Below are positions 26,451 through 34,921 of a stretch of DNA of 64,000 bases, one piece after another. The position numbers were made by a program, and so were the translations under genes. The DNA comes from JACDBZ01 sp036262075 (GTDB lineage Bacteria > Chloroflexota > Limnocylindria > QHBO01). Under the pieces are notes generated by a model. It was not told the origin of the DNA. It did no database searches and saw only the letters and a list, made by a program, of their open reading frames with translations. The stretch lies in the NCBI GenBank assembly GCA_036262075.1, contig DATAJO010000025.1, positions 1 through 64,000 of the forward strand, in the 5' to 3' direction. Numbering within the stretch: the first letter of the stretch is position 1; every line of letters starts with the position of its first letter.

Positions 26451-27443
26451 ATGGACGCCGACCCCGACGCCCCGCAGACGCCCGCGCCCCGACCGCTGAT
26501 CCTGGACGTCGACACCGGGATCGACGACATGATCGCCCTGCTCATCGCGGCCACCGCGCCCGAGCTCAACCTGCGGGGCGTGACGTGCGTGGCCGGCAAC
26601 GTCGAGATCCACCACGTCGCCCGCAACACCGGCAAGATCCTGCGCATGGTCGGCCGCGGCGACGTCCCGGTCAGCATCGGCGCCGCGCGTCCGCTCCAGC
26701 GACGCCTGCGGACGGCCCCCGACACCCACGGCCCGACGGGCACCGGCTACGTCGAGCTGCGCGGCGAGGACCGCCAGCTCGGCACGACCGAGTACACCGC
26801 CATCCCGGCCAGCCGCTACCTCGGCGCCCACGTCAGCCGCCACCCGGGCGAGATGACGATCGTCGCGCTCGGCCCGCCGACGAACCTCGCGGCCGCGATC
26901 CAGCACGGCGTCGACCTCGCGAACGGGACGCGCGAGGTGATCTGGATGGGCGGCACGCTCGAGGAGCGCGGCAACACGACCGAGACCGGCGAATGGAACG
27001 CGTGCGTCGATCCGGAGGCGGTTGAGACCTGCCTCGCGGCCGGGGCGCTGCACCGCATCTTCCCGCTCGACGCGACCCAGGACGTGGTGTTCACCATGGA
27101 CGACCTGCGCGCGCTGCCGGACACGCACCTGGCCGGCATCGTTCGCGACGCCGTCCGCTTCTACGTCGGCTTCCACCAGAAGGCCGATGGCATCGACGGG
27201 GCGTATCTCCACGACCCCGTCACGCTCATCGGCGCGCTCCTGCGACCGGACCTCGTGACCGATGCGGTCGACGAGGTCCTCGCCTGCGACACGAGCTCGG
27301 ATCCGTACGTCGCGGGCAGCCTGTATCGGTCCGAGTCGCCAGATCGCCCCGCGGTCCGGCTCGCGACCGCCATCGACGCGGAGGGGATGAAGGCCGAGCT
27401 CATCGGGCGGCTGGCGCGCGCCGTCAGCGCACCGGTCAGCTGA
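26451..27443 (+). CDS. inosine/uridine-preferring nucleoside hydrolase
   Basis: A 330-residue IU-nucleoside N-ribohydrolase, which splits ribonucleosides into base and ribose. The calcium-binding DVDTGIDDMIAL (about 19-30) is the diagnostic cluster, followed by the GNV loop near 52, and a C-terminal Asp region typical of the family is present. It immediately precedes the ECF transporter genes (28-nt gap), suggesting that the transporter brings in a nucleoside, base or pentose. Confidence 0.92.
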   Translation: MDADPDAPQTPAPRPLILDVDTGIDDMIALLIAATAPELNLRGVTCVAGNVEIHHVARNTGKILRMVGRGDVPVSIGAARPLQRRLRTAPDTHGPTGTGYVELRGEDRQLGTTEYTAIPASRYLGAHVSRHPGEMTIVALGPPTNLAAAIQHGVDLANGTREVIWMGGTLEERGNTTETGEWNACVDPEAVETCLAAGALHRIFPLDATQDVVFTMDDLRALPDTHLAGIVRDAVRFYVGFHQKADGIDGAYLHDPVTLIGALLRPDLVTDAVDEVLACDTSSDPYVAGSLYRSESPDRPAVRLATAIDAEGMKAELIGRLARAVSAPVS

Positions 27444-27471
27444 GCTCGGCATCGGAGGAGGGTCAGTTCAC

Positions 27472-28572
27472 ATGCTCATGCGCTGGATCGCCGCGGTCGC
27501 GGCGTTCATCGTCGTCGCCGCGGTCGGCGTCGTCGCCGCCGGAGGCATCCCCGAGGCGGGAGAGTCCGATCCGGTCACGTTCGCCTTCCAGGCGGTCGCC
27601 GACGTCCTCGCCCTGATCCTCGGCGTGGCGCTCCTCGTCGCCATCGCCGTGTACCTCGTCGTCGAGCGTATCCAGACCGGCTCGATCGCCTCGGTCCGCG
27701 CGCAGTTCACGACCCAGACGCTCATCCTCATCCCGATCGCGATCGCGCTGAACATCATCCTCGGCCAGACCGTGGCCGCGGCACTGAAGATTCCGATCTA
27801 CCTCGACTCGATCGGCACGATCCTGGTCGGCGTCCTCGCCGGCCCGCTGGCCGGCGCCGCGACCGGGTTCCTGGCCAACGTCCTGTGGTCGTATGTCATC
27901 CCACCGCCGTTCCAGTACCCGCCGGCCGCGGCCTTCGCGATCGTGGCGGCCGTCATCGGCCTCCTCGCCGGCGTCGCGGGCCGCAGCGGGTTCCTGCGCC
28001 CGCGCGTCGGACGTCCCTCCGGCCAGCTCGCCATCGGCGGCCTCGTCACCGCGGCGATCATCGCCGGCCTCGCCTACGTCGCCTACCGCGGCTACACGAC
28101 CGCCATTGGCCCGGCGAATCTCACGCCGTCGTCGGACAACGCGTTGTTCCTCGTTCTCGGCTGGCTGGCGCTCGCCCTCGTGGCCGCCACCGTCCTCGGC
28201 CTCGCCATCCTCCTCGTGGTGCGGCGCGACCTGACCGCGACATACGTCGTCGTGGCCGGCATGGCGACCGGCATCATCGCCGCGCTCATCAGTGCGCCGA
28301 TCGCGGCGGGCGTGTTCGGCGGCGTCACGGGTGCCGGCACCGACTTCCTCGTCGCCGCGTTCCGGCAGGCCGGCGCCGACATCGGTCTGGCGACGCTCGG
28401 CCAGGGGCTGATCAGCGACCCGATCGACAAGATCACGACGTTCTTCGTCGTCTACCTCATCGTGTCGGCCATGGCGCGCCGGACGAAGGCCCGCTTCCCG
28501 CAAGGTGAGCAGCTCATCGAGGAAGAGGAGGTCCCGTCGTCCGGCGAGGAGTGGCGGGGAGCCACCGCCTGA
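27472..28572 (+). CDS. ECF transporter substrate-binding (S) component
   Basis: A 366-residue membrane protein with about nine hydrophobic segments. The central part (TQTLILIPIAIALNIILG, then SIGTILVGVLAGPLAGAATG) is typical of ECF S components, which bind the substrate in the membrane. It is nearly twice the length of common 180-200-residue S components, owing to extra N-terminal helices and a middle insertion. Substrate is unknown; the adjacent nucleoside hydrolase favours a nucleoside-related compound. A GGAGGAGGG lies before the ATG. It overlaps ecfT by 22 nt. Confidence 0.88.
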   Translation: MLMRWIAAVAAFIVVAAVGVVAAGGIPEAGESDPVTFAFQAVADVLALILGVALLVAIAVYLVVERIQTGSIASVRAQFTTQTLILIPIAIALNIILGQTVAAALKIPIYLDSIGTILVGVLAGPLAGAATGFLANVLWSYVIPPPFQYPPAAAFAIVAAVIGLLAGVAGRSGFLRPRVGRPSGQLAIGGLVTAAIIAGLAYVAYRGYTTAIGPANLTPSSDNALFLVLGWLALALVAATVLGLAILLVVRRDLTATYVVVAGMATGIIAALISAPIAAGVFGGVTGAGTDFLVAAFRQAGADIGLATLGQGLISDPIDKITTFFVVYLIVSAMARRTKARFPQGEQLIEEEEVPSSGEEWRGATA

Positions 28573-29387
28573 CCCGGCACGCCGACCACTCAGCATCGGG
28601 CCCCGGCCTTCCCCCGTCCGTCGGGCGGCCGGGGCCCACGCCATTCCATCGGCTCAACCCGCTCACGAAGGCGACGCTCGCCACGCTCACGGCCGTGGCG
28701 GCGGTCGTGATCGGCGGGCTGGTCGGGCCGGCGCTGCTCGTGCTCGTCGCGGTCGTAGTGCCGGCCATCGCCGCCGGCGTCCTCGGACGCCTGCTCCGGA
28801 CGTCGCTCCTCCTGTCCCTGCCGATCGCGATCTCGGCGGTCCTCGTCAACGTCTTCTTCTTCCCCGGCGGCGAGACGATTCTCGTCCGCATCGGCCCGAT
28901 CACGGCGACGGCCGAGGGCCTCGGCTTCGCGCTCGAGATCCTGGCCCGCATCGTGGCCATCAGCGGCGCGGTGACCCTCTTCTACCTGACGACGCGCCCG
29001 GCCGACCTCGTCCTCGACCTCGAGCGGCGCGGCGTGAGCCCGCGCATCGGCTTCATCGCCAACGCCTCGGTCCAGACCGTGCCCGCCATGGTCGAGCGAG
29101 CGACGCAGATCACCGCGGCCCAGCGCGCGCGGGGCCTCGACACGGAGGGCTCGGCCTGGCGCCGCATTCGCGGCCTGCTGCCGATCGTGGGCCCGGTGAT
29201 CCTCGGCTCGATCGCCGAGGTCGAGGAACGCACGATGGCGCTCGAGGCACGCGCCTTCACGCGACCGGGCCGCCGGACGCTCCTGTGGGCGCCGCCCGAC
29301 TCGCGCGTTCAGGCCCTGGCGCGATGGGCGATGCTCCTCGCCTTCGCGGCCCTCATCGTCGCCCGCCTGACGGGGATCTGGGCATGA
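28551..29387 (+). CDS. ecfT: ECF transporter transmembrane (T) component
   Basis: A 278-residue EcfT (CbiQ family) scaffold that links the S component to the ATPases. About five membrane segments are present, and the cytoplasmic coupling helix ends in AQRARGLD, the Ala-Arg-Gly motif that contacts ATPases. A second such motif (EARAFTR) follows. The GTG start lies within the end of the S gene. The stop overlaps the first ATPase ATG. Confidence 0.92.
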   Translation: MAGSHRLTRHADHSASGPGLPPSVGRPGPTPFHRLNPLTKATLATLTAVAAVVIGGLVGPALLVLVAVVVPAIAAGVLGRLLRTSLLLSLPIAISAVLVNVFFFPGGETILVRIGPITATAEGLGFALEILARIVAISGAVTLFYLTTRPADLVLDLERRGVSPRIGFIANASVQTVPAMVERATQITAAQRARGLDTEGSAWRRIRGLLPIVGPVILGSIAEVEERTMALEARAFTRPGRRTLLWAPPDSRVQALARWAMLLAFAALIVARLTGIWA

Positions 29388-30193
29388 CGCTGACGCTGCG
29401 TGGCGTCGGGTACCGCTACCCGGGAACGTCCCGCGCCGCGATCGACGAGGTCGACCTCGAGCTGCGCGACGGCGAGGTCGTCGGCCTCGTCGGGCCGTCC
29501 GAGGCGGGCAAGTCGACGCTCTGCCTCGTCGTCTCGGGCCTCGCTCCCCGGACGGTGGGCGGCAGGATCCGCGGCACGATCGCCCTCGACGGGGAGGACG
29601 TCGACGCCTGGCCGATGCACCGCATGGCGGAGCGCGTCGGCATCGGCTTCCAGAACCCCGCGACCCAGCTGTCGCAGGTCACCGGCACCGTGTTCGAGGA
29701 AATCGCCTTCGGGCCGATGAACCTCGGCCTGCCGCGCGACGAAGTCCTGGCGCGAACGCACGAGGCCCTCGCGACGCTGCGCATCGAGGAGCTCGCCGAG
29801 CGCGATCCGCTCCGCCTGTCCGGCGGACAGCAGCAGCTCGTCGCCATCGCCGGACTGCTGGCCATGCGTCCGGCGCACCTCGTCCTCGACGAGCCGACCG
29901 CCCAGCTCGACCCGGCCGGGACGCGGCTCGTGGGCGATGCGATCGCGGCACTGGCGGCCGGCGGCGCGAGCATCCTGCTGGCCGAGCAGAAGACCGATCT
30001 CGTGGCCTCGGTCGCCTCCCGCGTCGTCGTCCTGGCCGAGGGCCGCGTGGCGCTCGAGGGCCCGACGGACGAAATCCTCGCCGACCCGCGGCTCGAGGAG
30101 CTCGGCGTGCCGCCGCCATCGGCGGTGCGCCTCCGCCGCGCGGTCACGGCCGCCGGCCTGGACGCCGCCGTCCTGGAGGGGGCGCTGCGGTGA
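29384..30193 (+). CDS. ecfA1: ECF transporter ATPase (A1)
   Basis: A 269-residue ABC ATPase. Walker A is GPSEAGKST (residues 39-47), the Q-loop lies in FQNPATQLSQ, the signature is LSGGQQQ near 148 and Walker B is LVLDEPT. FEEIAFGPMNLG is a hallmark of the ECF/CbiO group. It should pair with the next ATPase as a heterodimer. Overlaps of 4 nt on both sides indicate a tightly coupled operon. Confidence 0.95.
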   Translation: MTLTLRGVGYRYPGTSRAAIDEVDLELRDGEVVGLVGPSEAGKSTLCLVVSGLAPRTVGGRIRGTIALDGEDVDAWPMHRMAERVGIGFQNPATQLSQVTGTVFEEIAFGPMNLGLPRDEVLARTHEALATLRIEELAERDPLRLSGGQQQLVAIAGLLAMRPAHLVLDEPTAQLDPAGTRLVGDAIAALAAGGASILLAEQKTDLVASVASRVVVLAEGRVALEGPTDEILADPRLEELGVPPPSAVRLRRAVTAAGLDAAVLEGALR

Positions 30194-31014
30194 TCGAGCT
30201 CCGGACCGAGGGCCTCGTCCACGTCTACCGCGAGGGCGGCGTGCGGGCGCTCGACGGCGTCGACCTGCGCATCGGGCCCGGCGAGCGGGTGGCGATCGTC
30301 GGCCAGAACGGCAGCGGCAAGTCGACCCTCGTGCGGCATCTCAACGGCCTGCTGCGCCCGACCGAGGGCCGGGTCCTCGTCGGCGGCGACGAGGCGTCGG
30401 GCCTCACCGTCGCGGCGCTCGCCCGCCGGGTCGGGCTCGTCTTCCAGGATCCCGACCGCCAGGTCTTCTCCGGCTCCGTGAAACGCGAGGTCGAGTTCGG
30501 CCCGCGCAACCTCGGCCGCTCCGGTCGCGAGCTCGACGCCGCGGTGCGCGGCGCGCTCGAGGCGACCGGGCTGACCGGCGACGAGGCGACGAACCCGTAC
30601 GACCTCGGCGTCGCGCGCCGGAAGCTGCTGGCCCTCGCCTCGGTCCTCGCCATGAGCACGCCGGTCCTCGTCCTCGACGAGCCGACGACCGGCCAGGACG
30701 CGCGCGGCACGGACCGCATCCGCGACCTCGTGGCCGGCATCGCGGCCGAGGGACGCACCGTCGTGGCGATCACCCACGACATGCGCTTCGCCGCCGAGGC
30801 GTTCGAGCGGATCGTCGTCATGCGGCGCGGCCGGATCGTGGCCGACGGTCCGCCGCGCGACGTCTTCGGCCGCACCTCGTGGGAGACGCTGGCCTCGACC
30901 TACCTCGAGCCGCCGCTCGCCGCGGTCGTCGGGGATCGGCTCGGGCTGGGATCGACGCCGACCGAGGACGACCTCGTGAACGCCCTGCGCCGGCGGTCGG
31001 GCGCGAGCGCCTAG
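30190..31014 (+). CDS. ecfA2: ECF transporter ATPase (A2) with altered signature motif
   Basis: A 274-residue ABC ATPase with intact Walker A (GQNGSGKST), Q-loop (FQDPDRQVFS), Walker B (LVLDEPTTGQD) and H-loop (ITHDMRF). The ABC signature is changed: where LSGGQ is expected the sequence reads DLGVARRKLLALA. One of the two composite ATP sites may thus be weak, as known in asymmetric ABC dimers. The GTG start overlaps ecfA1. Its 3' end overlaps the leftward hypothetical gene by 4 nt. Confidence 0.94.
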   Translation: MIELRTEGLVHVYREGGVRALDGVDLRIGPGERVAIVGQNGSGKSTLVRHLNGLLRPTEGRVLVGGDEASGLTVAALARRVGLVFQDPDRQVFSGSVKREVEFGPRNLGRSGRELDAAVRGALEATGLTGDEATNPYDLGVARRKLLALASVLAMSTPVLVLDEPTTGQDARGTDRIRDLVAGIAAEGRTVVAITHDMRFAAEAFERIVVMRRGRIVADGPPRDVFGRTSWETLASTYLEPPLAAVVGDRLGLGSTPTEDDLVNALRRRSGASA

Positions 31015-31457
31015 GAGTAGTACCCGGGCGGCGGCGGCAGCGGGTTGCCCTGGGCGTCCACGCGCTCCTCGGGCGGCAGCTCGTCGCGATGCCGCCGACC
31101 GCCGACCGGGCCGGGGATCGGCAGCGCCATGACCGTGTGCGGCACCTCGTCGAGCCGATCGGTGATCCCGCGCAGCCCGAGGCGGCGAAGGCCGGGCGCG
31201 AAGCGCTCGGCGACGTCCTCGCTGCGGAGCAGGCCGAACAGGAGCGACGAGTGCGCGTGGTTGAGGAGCTCGAGTGCGCGGGCCGTCTCGGCGGCGTTCA
31301 CGACGTTCAGGCCGAGCTGCGCCTCGAGGATGTCGAGCGCGCGGTTGGCCTCCTTGCGCGTCGCGGTGCTGAAATGCGGCGTACGGTTGACGAGCACCAG
31401 GGTGCGGTACAGCTCCCGGCGCACACGCTCGTCCCGATCGAGGTTGCCGTGGGTCAT
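31011..31457 (-). CDS. hypothetical protein
   Basis: A 148-residue soluble protein, helical from 8 to about 85 (NRTPHFSTATRKEANRALD, then ALELLNHAHSSLL), with a Pro/Gly-rich C-terminal tail ending PPPPGYYS. The family is not recognised. The ATG is supported by a TAGTAT hexamer 7 nt upstream. This start codon shares the CATG palindrome with the start of the divergent Nudix gene. Confidence 0.68.
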   Translation of the reverse strand: MTHGNLDRDERVRRELYRTLVLVNRTPHFSTATRKEANRALDILEAQLGLNVVNAAETARALELLNHAHSSLLFGLLRSEDVAERFAPGLRRLGLRGITDRLDEVPHTVMALPIPGPVGGRRHRDELPPEERVDAQGNPLPPPPGYYS

Positions 31458-32115
31458 GGAGCGCATACTAGCCGCTGAGCCGGGCTGGCAGTCTGCCATC
31501 GCCGATGCGCTCGCCCGCCTGCCCCGCCCGATCCCGCTCGACGAGCGCCTGCTGCCGCGCATGGCCGATGGGCGTCCCCGGCCCCGGCCGACGGATCGGA
31601 CCGGCTTCCCACCGGCCCGCGCCGCCGCCACGCTGCTGGCGATCTACCCCGATCCCGGGGGCCGGCTCGTCATCCCGCTCACCGTGCGCCGTCCCGATCT
31701 GCGCGCCCACGCCGGCGAGGTGTCGCTTCCCGGCGGCGCGGTCGACGAGGCCGATGCGTCCGTGGAGGCCGCGGCGCTGCGCGAGGCGTGGGAGGAGATC
31801 GGCCTCCGCCAGGAGCTCGTCCGGGTGGCCGGCACGCTCGACGCCGTCTGGATCCCGGTCAGCAATTTCGAGCTGCGGCCGGTCGTCGGCACGATCGACG
31901 CGCGACCCGAGCTCGTGCCCCACGACGCCGAGGTGGCGGCCATCGTCGAGCTGCCCGTGGCCGCGCTGTTCGACCCGGACGTCGTCGGCGACGAGGAGTT
32001 CATCGTCCGCGGCGCGCGGATCCGCGCCGGCGCATACCGCCACGCCGGGCTTCGGGTGTGGGGCGCCACGGCGCTCACGCTCGGCATGCTCGCCCACGCC
32101 CTGAGCGCGGAGTAG
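31456..32115 (+). CDS. Nudix hydrolase, CoA pyrophosphatase-like (NudL type)
   Basis: A 219-residue Nudix protein. The Nudix box runs from LPGGAVDEAD through ALREAWEEIGL, and the preceding RAHAGEVSLPGGA matches the CoA-diphosphatase subgroup that cleaves coenzyme A to phosphopantetheine and 3',5'-ADP. The first in-frame ATG is used; it overlaps the divergent gene's start, so the true start could be slightly different and no ribosome site is evident. Confidence 0.82.
   Translation: MERILAAEPGWQSAIADALARLPRPIPLDERLLPRMADGRPRPRPTDRTGFPPARAAATLLAIYPDPGGRLVIPLTVRRPDLRAHAGEVSLPGGAVDEADASVEAAALREAWEEIGLRQELVRVAGTLDAVWIPVSNFELRPVVGTIDARPELVPHDAEVAAIVELPVAALFDPDVVGDEEFIVRGARIRAGAYRHAGLRVWGATALTLGMLAHALSAE
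31465..31470 (-). promoter_or_regulatory. leaderless -10 for the leftward hypothetical gene
   Basis: TAGTAT on the minus strand, 7 nt before the ATG, lying inside the first codons of the divergent Nudix gene. Confidence 0.6.
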
Positions 32116-32118
32116 CGA

Positions 32119-32952
32119 CTATCCGCGTCGGGTCTGGACCGTGGTCCGCAGCGAGGCGAGGAGCTCGAGGATCGTCGCGTGCTGGGCCGGCGGCGCGGCG
32201 ACGACGTTGGCGCGCGGGCCGCGCACCTTCGGGTTCCACCACGGACCGCCCTTCACGTCGGTGACGACCGCCCCGGAGCGCTCGGCGATGAGCCCGGCCG
32301 CGGCCACGTCCCACGGCGACAGGCCGCCGTTCTGGACGAACGCGTCGAACCGGCCGTTCGCCACGTAGGCGAGGGCCAGCGCCGCGCTGCCCATGCGCCG
32401 ATGGATCCGGATGCGCGGCGCGATCCGCCGTTCGCGCGACAGTCCGCCGCGGCCGATGACGGCGAGGGAGACGACGTAGTCGGAGAGCGCCTCCTTCCCC
32501 GAGCAGGTCACCGCCTCGCCGTCGAGCGTCGCCGGGCCGTCCGCCGTCGCCGCGTACAGGTCGTCGCGGGCCGGGTCGAGGACGACGCCGACCGCCGGCC
32601 GGTCGTCGACCACGAGGCCGATGGCGACGCAGTAGTACGGGATGCCGTTCGCATAGTTCACCGTCCCGTCGAGCGGGTCGATGACCCACGTCCGCCCGTT
32701 GTGCGACCCGTCCGCGCGGACGACGCCGGCGTGCTCGCCCGACTCCTCGGCCAGGATCGCGTCGCCCGGATAGCGCGCCCGGATGGCGTCGAGGACGAGG
32801 CGCTCCGAGGCGTAGTCCGCATCGGTGACGACGTCGCGCTTCGACTTGTAGTCGATGCGCTCGACGCGCTCGTAGCTGGCGGTGAGGATCGCGCCCGCCC
32901 TGCGCGCGAGGTCGGTGGCGAAGGCGAGCTCATCGGCCCATCGGCTGGTCAT
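32119..32952 (-). CDS. inositol monophosphatase family protein
   Basis: A 277-residue Mg-dependent, lithium-sensitive-type phosphatase. Motif 1 WVIDPLDGTVNYANG (near residue 90) and motif 2 SPWDVAAAGLI (near 220) hold the metal ligands, and EESGEH supplies the Glu. Substrates in this family include inositol-1-phosphate, histidinol phosphate, fructose-1,6-bisphosphate and PAP; sequence alone does not decide. A TAGCAT lies 11 nt upstream. Confidence 0.92.
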   Translation of the reverse strand: MTSRWADELAFATDLARRAGAILTASYERVERIDYKSKRDVVTDADYASERLVLDAIRARYPGDAILAEESGEHAGVVRADGSHNGRTWVIDPLDGTVNYANGIPYYCVAIGLVVDDRPAVGVVLDPARDDLYAATADGPATLDGEAVTCSGKEALSDYVVSLAVIGRGGLSRERRIAPRIRIHRRMGSAALALAYVANGRFDAFVQNGGLSPWDVAAAGLIAERSGAVVTDVKGGPWWNPKVRGPRANVVAAPPAQHATILELLASLRTTVQTRRG

Positions 32953-32963
32953 CGGTGGACTGG

Positions 32964-32969
32964 ATGCTA
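32964..32969 (-). promoter_or_regulatory. -10 for the inositol monophosphatase gene
   Basis: TAGCAT on the minus strand, 11 nt before the ATG, implying a leader of only a few nt. Confidence 0.5.
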
Positions 32970-32991
32970 GCCGCTGGGAGCCGAGCCGGCC

Positions 32992-33504
32992 CTAGGTGGC
33001 CGGATCGTCATCGGCGTTGCGCGGCTGGTCCGGCGGCTCGCCCGCGGCGGCCGCCTTCTCCTCGGGGCTGCGCTGGATGAACGAGATCTTGCCGCGCGGC
33101 TCGAGGATCGCCCAGGCGACGTCCGACAGCTTGCCGATGCCGGCGAGGCGCATCTCCGACTCGATCTCGGAGCGCGTGAGGCGGTTGCGCCGCAGGTTGG
33201 CCTCGAGGATCTCGCCGTCCCGCACGATGACTCGCGGCTCGCCCTCGAGCAGCCGCTCGGCGGCCGGCCACAGGTACGTCGCCCAGCTCATGGCGATGGC
33301 GAGGAACGCGATCGTCGAGATGGCGATGATCGCGCCGGTGACGCTGAAGTCGTTCTGCGTGACCCCCTGCTGGATGAGGTCGCCGATGACGACGAGCACG
33401 ATGAGCTCGAACGGGGTGAGCTGCGCGAGCTCGCGCTTGCCCATGAGCCGCACGAGGAGGTAGAGGACGACGAAGATGACGGTCGCCCGGATCGCGATAT
33501 CCAT
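32992..33504 (-). CDS. DUF421 (YetF-like) membrane protein
   Basis: A 170-residue protein with three N-terminal membrane segments (to about residue 80) and a small C-terminal cytoplasmic domain. RLMGKRELAQLTPFELI and the ANLRRNRLTRSEI segment are hallmarks of the DUF421/YetF family, found in many bacteria and of uncertain role (reported links to sporulation and stress in Bacillus). The ATG overlaps the upstream stop (ATGA). Confidence 0.9.
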   Translation of the reverse strand: MDIAIRATVIFVVLYLLVRLMGKRELAQLTPFELIVLVVIGDLIQQGVTQNDFSVTGAIIAISTIAFLAIAMSWATYLWPAAERLLEGEPRVIVRDGEILEANLRRNRLTRSEIESEMRLAGIGKLSDVAWAILEPRGKISFIQRSPEEKAAAAGEPPDQPRNADDDPAT

Positions 33505-34037
33505 CAGGGCAGGACCGTGATCGTGATCGGCGCCGAGACGAGCTCGGTCTCGCCGTCGTAGACCGTCACCCGGCCGGAGGTGCCGCCGAGGAGGTCGGGA
33601 TTGATCTGCATGTCGATCTTGAGCTGGAACGTCGTGCCGGCGGGCAGCTCCGCGAACGTGAAGCGGGTCTCGCCGTCGGCGTTCTCCTCCTCGCTCGCGG
33701 CGGGGATGAGCGTGTTGACCGTCACGTCCTGCCAGAGCGAGTCCTCGATGCCGATGACGAGCACGCCGATGTCCGGGTCGGCGACGACGCGCACGCGCAT
33801 CTCGAGGAACTCGCCGTTGCGCACCACCTCGGAGGTGTGGACCTCGAGCCGCGTGCCGCCCTCCTCGACCGCCCGGGTGCTCTCCCGTCCGAGGAGCCCG
33901 GAGAGGGCCGCGGCCACGACGAGCGCGAACACGACGAGGCCGAGCGGGCTGGCATGGCGGCGCCACGCGGCGACCGGGTCGACGTTGCGATCGGTGATGC
34001 CGTCGGGATAGACGCTCGGATTGGATTCGTCGCTCAT
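33504..34037 (-). CDS. single-pass membrane protein of unknown function
   Basis: A 177-residue protein with one hydrophobic segment at about 32-48 and an extracytoplasmic beta-rich domain (VRNGEFLEMRVRVVADPDIGVLV onward) resembling an immunoglobulin-like fold. No family recognised. It is translationally coupled to the DUF421 gene, so the two probably act together at the membrane. Confidence 0.75.
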   Translation of the reverse strand: MSDESNPSVYPDGITDRNVDPVAAWRRHASPLGLVVFALVVAAALSGLLGRESTRAVEEGGTRLEVHTSEVVRNGEFLEMRVRVVADPDIGVLVIGIEDSLWQDVTVNTLIPAASEEENADGETRFTFAELPAGTTFQLKIDMQINPDLLGGTSGRVTVYDGETELVSAPITITVLP

Positions 34038-34121
34038 GGCTCGCTCAGCTGCTCTCTCGCCCCATGAGCAAGCGGCACGCCAGCCCGCGGCCTCCCCGCG
34101 GCCGCCGCCTGCCGCGTCGGC

Positions 34122-34127
34122 TACGCT
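34122..34127 (+). promoter_or_regulatory. leaderless -10 for the nucleoside phosphorylase gene
   Basis: TACGCT preceded by GCGTCGGC, exactly 6 nt before the ATG. Confidence 0.68.
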
Positions 34128-34133
34128 ACGGCC

Positions 34134-34862
34134 ATGCCGCAGATCCACCTTCGTGCCGAGGAGGGCGACTACGCGCCGCTCGTCCTCCTGCCCGGCGATC
34201 CGAACCGCGCGCGCCGGATCTCCGAGCGCTTCGACGCCGGGTCGGCGCGCCAGGTGAACGAGCACCGCGGGCTGCTCGGCTTCACCGGCACCTACCGCGG
34301 CGTGCCGGTCTCGGTCCAGACGAGCGGCATGGGCACCCCCAGCCTGTCGATCGTCGTCGAGGAGCTCCTCAATCTCGGCGCGAAGCGCCTCATCCGGGTC
34401 GGCACCTGCGGCGGCATCGGCCGCGGCATCAGGACCGGCGACCTCGTCGTCGCCACCGCCGCCTGCCCGGTCGACGGCGCGACGCGGACGTACCTCCACG
34501 GCGAGGCGTACGCCCCGGCCGCCGATTTCGAGCTCACCCGCACGCTCGTCGACACGGCCAAGGCCGCCGGCGTGGAGGCCCGGACCGGCCTCGTGGCCTC
34601 GGTCGACGTCTTCTACAACCGCGACGACGACTACGCCCAGCGCTGGCGCGACCGGGGCGTGCTCGCCTTCGAGATGGAGGCATCGGCGCTGTTCTTCCTC
34701 GCCGCACGCTCGGGCGTGCAGGCGGCCTGTGCGCTCACCGTGTCGGACGTCCTGTCCGAGGAGGTCACGACCGAGGAGACGTACCTGCCGCTCGAGGAGC
34801 TCGATCGCGCCATCGACACGATGATCGACGTGGCGCTGACGGCCGGCACCGCCACCCCCTGA
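34134..34862 (+). CDS. purine-nucleoside/uridine phosphorylase family protein (DeoD/Udp-like)
   Basis: A 242-residue NP-I family phosphorylase, which splits nucleosides with phosphate to give a base and (deoxy)ribose-1-phosphate. LLPGDPNRARRIS (about 18-30) is the phosphate-binding start, RVGTCGG (about 86-92) is the family signature, and FEMEASALF near 178 holds the ribose-binding Glu. DeoD-like and uridine phosphorylases share these motifs, so the base preference is open. Salvage fits the ECF and hydrolase genes 4 kb away. Confidence 0.9.
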   Translation: MPQIHLRAEEGDYAPLVLLPGDPNRARRISERFDAGSARQVNEHRGLLGFTGTYRGVPVSVQTSGMGTPSLSIVVEELLNLGAKRLIRVGTCGGIGRGIRTGDLVVATAACPVDGATRTYLHGEAYAPAADFELTRTLVDTAKAAGVEARTGLVASVDVFYNRDDDYAQRWRDRGVLAFEMEASALFFLAARSGVQAACALTVSDVLSEEVTTEETYLPLEELDRAIDTMIDVALTAGTATP

Positions 34863-34885
34863 CCGGCGCTCCGCACGGGCTGGGG

Positions 34886-34891
34886 TAGACT
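34886..34891 (+). promoter_or_regulatory. -10 for the HPPD gene
   Basis: TAGACT, with AGGGAGG at 34904-34910 and the preferred ATG at 34922, so this transcript would have a short leader with a ribosome site. Confidence 0.6.
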
Positions 34892-34921
34892 CGGATGGCC
34901 AAGCAGGGAGGCTTGCCACCG

